NCBI GenBank assembly: GCA_003856375.1 | Contig: CP034120.1 | Coordinates: 1,178,001-1,242,000, forward strand | Source of the DNA: Glaciecola amylolytica | Lineage (GTDB): Bacteria; Bacteroidota; Bacteroidia; Flavobacteriales_D; Crocinitomicaceae | Direction: 5' to 3' | Length of the DNA: 64,000 nucleotides | Part shown: in pieces, positions 60,461-64,000 of the stretch | Layout: each line of letters opens with the position of its first letter | How positions within the stretch are numbered: the first letter of the stretch is position 1 | Position numbers and translations under genes: made by a program | Notes under the pieces: model-generated | Databases searched by the model: none | What the model was told of the DNA's origin: nothing | The model's input: the letters and a program-made list of their open reading frames with translations, nothing else

Positions 60461-60860
60461 GACGTAACAATTTAGTTAAACAAAGTAAGGAAAGAAATTA
60501 ACACTTCACAATAATGCATTTGCCGTATTGTGCTCACTTCGAGTAATTTGTTTATACGAATGTATAACCGGGGTTTTACAGTCCGCAGATGTCGGGATGA
60601 TTGCGGGTTTAATGGTCGTTAAGCGATTTTATCACCGAATCGTTGAAATTCTCCTTGTGCCTTGTGGTAAATCAACCACCAAGGAGCACAAAGCACCCGA
60701 AGATTTTTTGGAATGCAACTCCTTGCTCCTGGAATATGAACACCTGCATTCTTGTTTGGTTCAGGTTATCAAGAAAATTCGGCGGGAAATAGGCGAAAAA
60801 TGACTTGTATCATCTTTATCAGCGCCTTTTATACCTAATTTTGAGCAACAAAAATCGACT
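60461..60860. other. 400-base gap with one imperfect hairpin
   Basis: No gene is supported (a 91-codon frame at 60528 has no motif). It contains an imperfect hairpin, 60651-60668 and 60675-60693, made from TTGTGCCTTGTGGT and ACCACCAAGGAGCACAA, of a kind often scattered in Bacteroidota intergenic DNA. A TAATTTTG at 60836-60843 is the likely -7 box of ctaA. Confidence 0.45.
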
Positions 60861-61898
60861 ATGTTTTCAAAAGCTTTTATACGATTAAACTGGATTACCC
60901 TGATGTTTATCTTTTTGGTGATTATTGCGGGAAGTGTTGTTCGGACATCCGGAAGCGGAATGGGCTGTCCGGACTGGCCTAAATGTTTCGGAACCTGGGT
61001 TCCACCGACTTCAGAAGCACAGCTACCCAAAGATTACCGGGAAGTATACGGCGAAAAGCGAGTGAAAAAGGTGGAGAAGTTCGCCAAATTTCTTACTGCG
61101 CTTGGAATGAAGGAAACAGCCGATAAAATTAAAAACGACCCGAGAACTTATCAGGAAGAGCCATTCAATGCTCAAAAAACCTGGACAGAATACGGAAACC
61201 GTTTGGTAGGATTTTTAGCCGGAAACGGAGTTTTGATCATTTTTCTATGGGGTTTCTGGAAATACAGAAAAGACAAACGATTTGTCTGGCTTTCCCTGTT
61301 TAACTTAATTGCCATCGGATTAAACGGCTGGTTCGGATCGATTGTTGTGGCAACCAATCTGGTTCCATGGGTCATTACCGTTCACATGTTCCTGGCGCTT
61401 CTGGTGGTTTGTCTGCAACTCATGATGATTCGAAGAATCAGCCCTGCAAGTCAAAAAACATTGAATCTGCCGGTTGCTATGAAATGGCTGATAGGAATCA
61501 TTCTCATTATCACGGCTTACCAAATGTTTTTGGGAACTCAGGTTCGCGAATACATCGACGAATTAACGATGAAGGGATTGGGACGAGAATCCTGGACAAG
61601 CCAGTTTGGCTGGACTTTCTTTATTCACCGTTCGTTCTCGTGGGCTGTTTTGGTTCTGATGGTTTTACTGGTATTCCTGAACTACAAAACGGACAAAGTG
61701 AAATCGGTTTACTGGGCTTTCGGAATTCTGGTACTGGAATTACTCGGAGGAGTTTTGCTGGCTTACGCAGATATGCCGGGATTCGTACAAGTATCTCATT
61801 TATTGTGCGCTATCATCCTTTTTGGAATTCTGTTTATGCAGTTTATCCGTTTAAAACCGCTGTCCAAAGGCCTTTCTAAAACAAGTATCCGCGGATAA
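60861..61898 (+). CDS. ctaA: Haem A synthase (CtaA/COX15)
   Basis: A 345-residue, 8-TM membrane enzyme that oxidises the haem O C8 methyl group to the haem A formyl group for cytochrome oxidase. 'GSVVRTSGSGMGCPDWPKCF' after TM1 holds the conserved Cys pair; the large loop (about 45-110) is the long form common in Bacteroidota. Histidines are in 'WTEYGNRLVGF' region, 'TVHMFLALLVV', 'FIHRSFSWAVLV' and 'VSHLLCAIILF'. No cyoE or cox gene is adjacent, so it is likely transcribed alone, ending shortly before the tRNA promoter. Confidence 0.94.
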   Translation: MFSKAFIRLNWITLMFIFLVIIAGSVVRTSGSGMGCPDWPKCFGTWVPPTSEAQLPKDYREVYGEKRVKKVEKFAKFLTALGMKETADKIKNDPRTYQEEPFNAQKTWTEYGNRLVGFLAGNGVLIIFLWGFWKYRKDKRFVWLSLFNLIAIGLNGWFGSIVVATNLVPWVITVHMFLALLVVCLQLMMIRRISPASQKTLNLPVAMKWLIGIILIITAYQMFLGTQVREYIDELTMKGLGRESWTSQFGWTFFIHRSFSWAVLVLMVLLVFLNYKTDKVKSVYWAFGILVLELLGGVLLAYADMPGFVQVSHLLCAIILFGILFMQFIRLKPLSKGLSKTSIRG

Positions 61899-61925
61899 TT
61901 TTTAGCTTCTTCTCTCACTTTTCGA

Positions 61926-61954
61926 TTTGAGATTGGATAGAAATAGTATATTTG
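61926..61954 (+). promoter_or_regulatory. Promoter of the CAU tRNA gene
   Basis: TTTG (61926-61929), 17-base spacer, TATATTTG (61947-61954), the latter a perfect -7 box. The tRNA begins 69 bases downstream, leaving a 5' leader for RNase P. Confidence 0.55.
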
Positions 61955-62023
61955 CACCCGAAAGTCAGATAACTGACGTGCCGTGCTAACGCTTGCATTT
62001 TCAGTTAAAATGATACTTTCAAC

Positions 62024-62097
62024 GGTCCTATAGCTCAGTCGGTTAGAGCAACTGACTCATAATCAGTAGGTGCTTGGTTCGATCCCAAGTGGGACCA
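62024..62097 (+). tRNA. tRNA with CAU anticodon (Met or Ile2)
   Basis: Seven-bp acceptor stem GGTCCTA / TGGGACC with discriminator A97; D arm AGCTCAGTCGGTTAGAGC; anticodon arm ACTGA-CTCATAA-TCAGT with CAU at 34-36; T arm with GGTTCGATCC. CCA is not encoded (CACAAA follows). CAU is either elongator Met or the lysidine-modified Ile2; the sequence alone does not settle which. Confidence 0.94.
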
Positions 62098-62100
62098 CAA

Positions 62101-62140
62101 AAAGAAAGAGCCTTGGCAGTTTTGTCAAGGCTTTCTTTTT
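62101..62140 (+). terminator. Terminator after the tRNA
   Basis: AGCCTTGGCA / TGTCAAGGCT with one G-U wobble and a 4-base loop, flanked by AAAGAA and TTCTTTTT. Confidence 0.88.
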
Positions 62141-62534
62141 GTTCTTCATTCTCATTCTGCTTCTTATTCTTTGTAACATCCTTCGGCTTTTCCGTCTTGT
62201 GAGACGGAGCCTCAGTCTTCGCAAGTATACTTGCTCTTCTTTTTCAGAGCGAAAATGAGAACGAGTGTGAAATACCGGTTCCAGGCTCAATTTATCAGAT
62301 ACCTTTTATAACAAAAGGTAGAGTATCCATACTTAAACCATGCTTGATGATGGGAGTATTCATACTTGATCGATACTTGATTTGAGCAATAGATTGAACT
62401 ATTTAAAGCGGTTCGATTCCCTTTTGCTCGGAAGACATTATCTTTCCATTTTTTAGAGGATAAACGGTATATTTCAGAATTAATCATACAAAATACCGAT
62501 GTACACCATTTCGATAGAAATATGGTAATCAGAC
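62141..62534. other. Non-coding gap before the 62535 gene pair
   Basis: No gene is supported. It holds two palindromes, AGTATCCATACT (62322-62333) and AGTATTCATACT (62355-62366), 33 bases apart. The rest is AT-rich with no clear promoter. Confidence 0.45.
62321..62369 (+). promoter_or_regulatory. Tandem AGTAT-N2-ATACT palindromes
   Basis: Two 16-base direct copies of GAGTATYCATACTTRA, each holding a perfect 5-bp inverted repeat, spaced by 33 bases (about three helical turns). Operator-like; they lie about 165-215 bases before the 62535 gene. Confidence 0.5.
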
Positions 62535-62747
62535 ATGAGAAACAAGTTTATAGACAGTATGCGTAAAGTTTGGGTAAGAATTTTAATAAGCTTATTTCTA
62601 GGAGGGGTAGTTTCCGAAGGAATTCATATTTCAACCGGAGATCCAAATCGTCCTCAAGAAAACAATTTTACGATTTTATATGCGGTTATTGCCTATGTAA
62701 TCTTAACAATTGCAGTGAACATATTTAAAAATAAAAAATCTCAATAA
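62535..62747 (+). CDS. Small two-TM membrane protein (70 aa)
   Basis: A 70-residue protein with two predicted membrane helices ('VRILISLFLGGVVSEGI', about 14-30, and 'ILYAVIAYVILTIAVNIF', about 47-64) and a basic C terminus. No family is recognised. Its stop and the next ATG share one base (TAATG), so translation is coupled to the DUF1963 protein. The codon choice is more AT-rich than neighbours, which could suggest later acquisition of the pair (inference). Confidence 0.72.
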   Translation: MRNKFIDSMRKVWVRILISLFLGGVVSEGIHISTGDPNRPQENNFTILYAVIAYVILTIAVNIFKNKKSQ

Positions 62748-63517
62748 TGAATTACTTGAAAAAACTCTTCGGTAAGAATGACGAAAGTTTGGTGAATCTG
62801 GAAATGCAAGTAAATAAACTTGTGAAAAGTGCGACGAGGATTGAATTAAAAAAAGCATCTGGTCCTATTGGAAGTTCTTCATTAAAATCTCACTTTGGAG
62901 GATTACCCTACTTTGAAGAAGGAGAAACATGGCCAATTACTAAAGCAGGCAAACAGTTAGAGTTTATTTTTCAAATTTTTAATCAAGCCGAATTGAACCT
63001 ACCGAAAGAGATTAAATTAATTCAATTCTATTACGACTGGGATGAATTTCCATGGGATACCGAAAATGATGGATGGTTCGTTAAGATTTATAACGATCTG
63101 AATGATGAAAAGAAATTAAACATTCTCAAACCGAAGCTTGGAAGGGAGTTCACCAAATATTGTGAAATCGAATTTACAACATTCAAATCGTTGCCCGATT
63201 GGGAAGGGATTGATGTGTACGATGAAACTATTTCAAGCACTTGCTGTCTTTTGAATGAAGAGGAACCATGGGAGTGTTATGATCAAATCGTAACCAAATT
63301 AATCGGTGAACCAGATTATCAAAGTCAGTTGGGAGGATATCCTAAATGGGTCCAGGGAGAGGCTACTCCACAGAATCAAAATGGTGATCCAATGAAATTA
63401 TTGTTTCAAATCGATTCCGAAGAAAGGGCACATTTAGAATGGGGTTCGTGTGGTTCGATTTATGTATTTTATGATGAAATTCAAAATAAGATTGAATTTA
63501 CATTACAATGTACTTAA
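62747..63517 (+). CDS. DUF1963 (YwqG-like) protein
   Basis: A 256-residue cytoplasmic protein of the DUF1963/YwqG family. The domain shows 'SHFGGLPYFEEGETWPITKA' and 'LEFIFQIFNQAELNLP' with a late 'SQLGGYPKWVQGEATPQNQN' and 'LLFQIDSEE...LEWGSCGSIYVF', which are the diagnostic strands. The molecular function is unknown; family members are sometimes found near toxin-immunity or phage-related genes, but no toxin is visible here. Coupled to the small membrane protein upstream by one shared base; AT-rich codon use. Confidence 0.86.
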   Translation: MNYLKKLFGKNDESLVNLEMQVNKLVKSATRIELKKASGPIGSSSLKSHFGGLPYFEEGETWPITKAGKQLEFIFQIFNQAELNLPKEIKLIQFYYDWDEFPWDTENDGWFVKIYNDLNDEKKLNILKPKLGREFTKYCEIEFTTFKSLPDWEGIDVYDETISSTCCLLNEEEPWECYDQIVTKLIGEPDYQSQLGGYPKWVQGEATPQNQNGDPMKLLFQIDSEERAHLEWGSCGSIYVFYDEIQNKIEFTLQCT

Positions 63518-63824
63518 AGGAAATGATAGCTGTCATTTCCGGTTCCATTTCCGTTCGCTATTCTCCACAAAAAAAACGCGAAAGCCGCAGTATCATGGAT
63601 GTTGCGGCTTTTTCATTTTGCCTTGGATAAGAATTTAGATAAGAATTTTTCTGAGGGGTTTTATTTTAGTGCATTGTGGTGTATTAAGTGTCATCTAATT
63701 TCATTGAATTTTGGATTTGATTGATTCTTATTATCTGTATGAGATCACCAATAAAGAAAGTAAGGTACGGAGAAACATTCGTTCTGATTCCCTTTGTCTT
63801 AGATAAAAAAATCTAATGATTTGG
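63518..63824. other. 307-base gap with two hairpins
   Basis: No gene. GGAAATGA / TCATTTCC (63519-63540, 6-base loop) lies just behind the DUF1963 stop and a proper terminator follows. The stretch 63620-63824 shows nothing clear. Confidence 0.5.
63581..63615 (+). terminator. Terminator of the DUF1963 operon
   Basis: AAAGCCGCA / TGCGGCTTT, 9-bp stem with a 13-base loop, followed by TTCATTTT. Confidence 0.82.
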
Positions 63825-64000
63825 TTACATCGCTTTCCTATACGCAATTCCCCAATTGGCAATTTCGTCAATGATAGGGGCTAATGTTTTACCATATTCA
63901 GTGATTTCATATTCTACTGTAATGGGTTTGGTATCCATGACAGTTCTACTAATCAATCGATTCATTTCCATGTCCTGTAATTCCTTAGACAGCATTTTAG
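63825..64000 (-). CDS. HxlR-family regulator, 3' part only
   Basis: The last 57 codons of an HxlR-type winged-helix regulator; its start lies beyond the window end. Translated from the minus strand it reads 'KMLSKELQDMEMNRLISRTV', then 'MDTKPITVEYEITEYGKTLA', then 'PIIDEIANWGIAYRKAM' and a TAA at 63827-63825. These are the recognition-helix end, the wing with V-E-Y, and the closing G-K-T-L helix that define the family. HxlR proteins respond to electrophiles or redox change; the target is outside the window. Confidence 0.88.
   Translation of the reverse strand, partial: KMLSKELQDMEMNRLISRTVMDTKPITVEYEITEYGKTLAPIIDEIANWGIAYRKAM

Noticed and set aside
60528-60803. 91-codon plus-strand frame before ctaA
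   Set aside because: No family text and it crosses the imperfect hairpin at 60651-60693; ctaA has a good -7 box further downstream.
62063-62290. 75-codon minus-strand frame ending '...GIEPSTY'
   Set aside because: It is the antisense translation of the tRNA and its terminator; such 'GIEP' text is a known artefact of tRNA complements, not a protein.
62287-62487. 66-codon minus-strand frame
   Set aside because: It overlaps the tandem palindromes and has no recognisable domain or start signal.

Overview
The window looks like a chromosome segment from a Bacteroidota bacterium of the order Flavobacteriales, most likely a Crocinitomicaceae/Fluviicola-type organism. Pointers are: several large secreted proteins ending in type IX secretion (T9SS) or gliding-motility C-terminal domains; SprB-type repeats; promoters of the Bacteroidota TTTG-N19-TAnnTTTG form; a CtaA with a long first loop; and RND, CzcA and Crp families of flavobacterial type. 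The genus is an inference. No prophage, plasmid or CRISPR is visible.

Layout. 1-4850: end of an RND multidrug pump operon (TolC end, adaptor, AcrB-type pump). 4916-7662: three envelope proteins (two unknown secreted proteins and an alpha/beta hydrolase). 7846-13725: pdxJ, a YdcF-like lipoprotein, a Crp-type regulator with a quinone oxidoreductase, then CBS protein-nadK-LacI regulator. 14107-23148: a lectin-like T9SS protein, a DUF4139 protein, lysA, a methyltransferase, and a small secreted protein coupled to a 935-residue gliding-associated protein. 23260-30855: a metal-efflux island (CzcA-, CzcB- and CzcC-like proteins plus a two-component system) with an operator-like direct repeat. 30957-36698: a carotenoid desaturase, a second oxidoreductase/Crp pair, a regulatory-rich intergenic region, and a PadR gene joined to a GldL-like membrane protein.

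36862-46097: a 1967-residue adhesin with 17 SprB-like repeats, then an unusual four-gene block: two phage-tail-collar paralogues, a periplasmic-binding-fold protein without a signal peptide, and a formyltransferase. I regard this block as the best candidate for an undescribed system. 46642-50983: cold-shock proteins and an oxidative-stress island (DUF6952-thioredoxin-peroxiredoxin, dps, divergent oxyR) followed by a gamma carbonic anhydrase. 51283-60460: a truncated haemoglobin with an FNR-like site, a gliding-associated surface protein, a propeller-type sensor kinase with a LytTR regulator, and small envelope genes. 60861-64000: ctaA, a CAU-anticodon tRNA, a small membrane protein/DUF1963 pair, and the end of an HxlR regulator cut by the window edge.

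Common themes are envelope export and surface display, redox and metal stress, and one-component regulators placed beside their probable targets. Coordinates of short sites and residue numbers were counted by eye.
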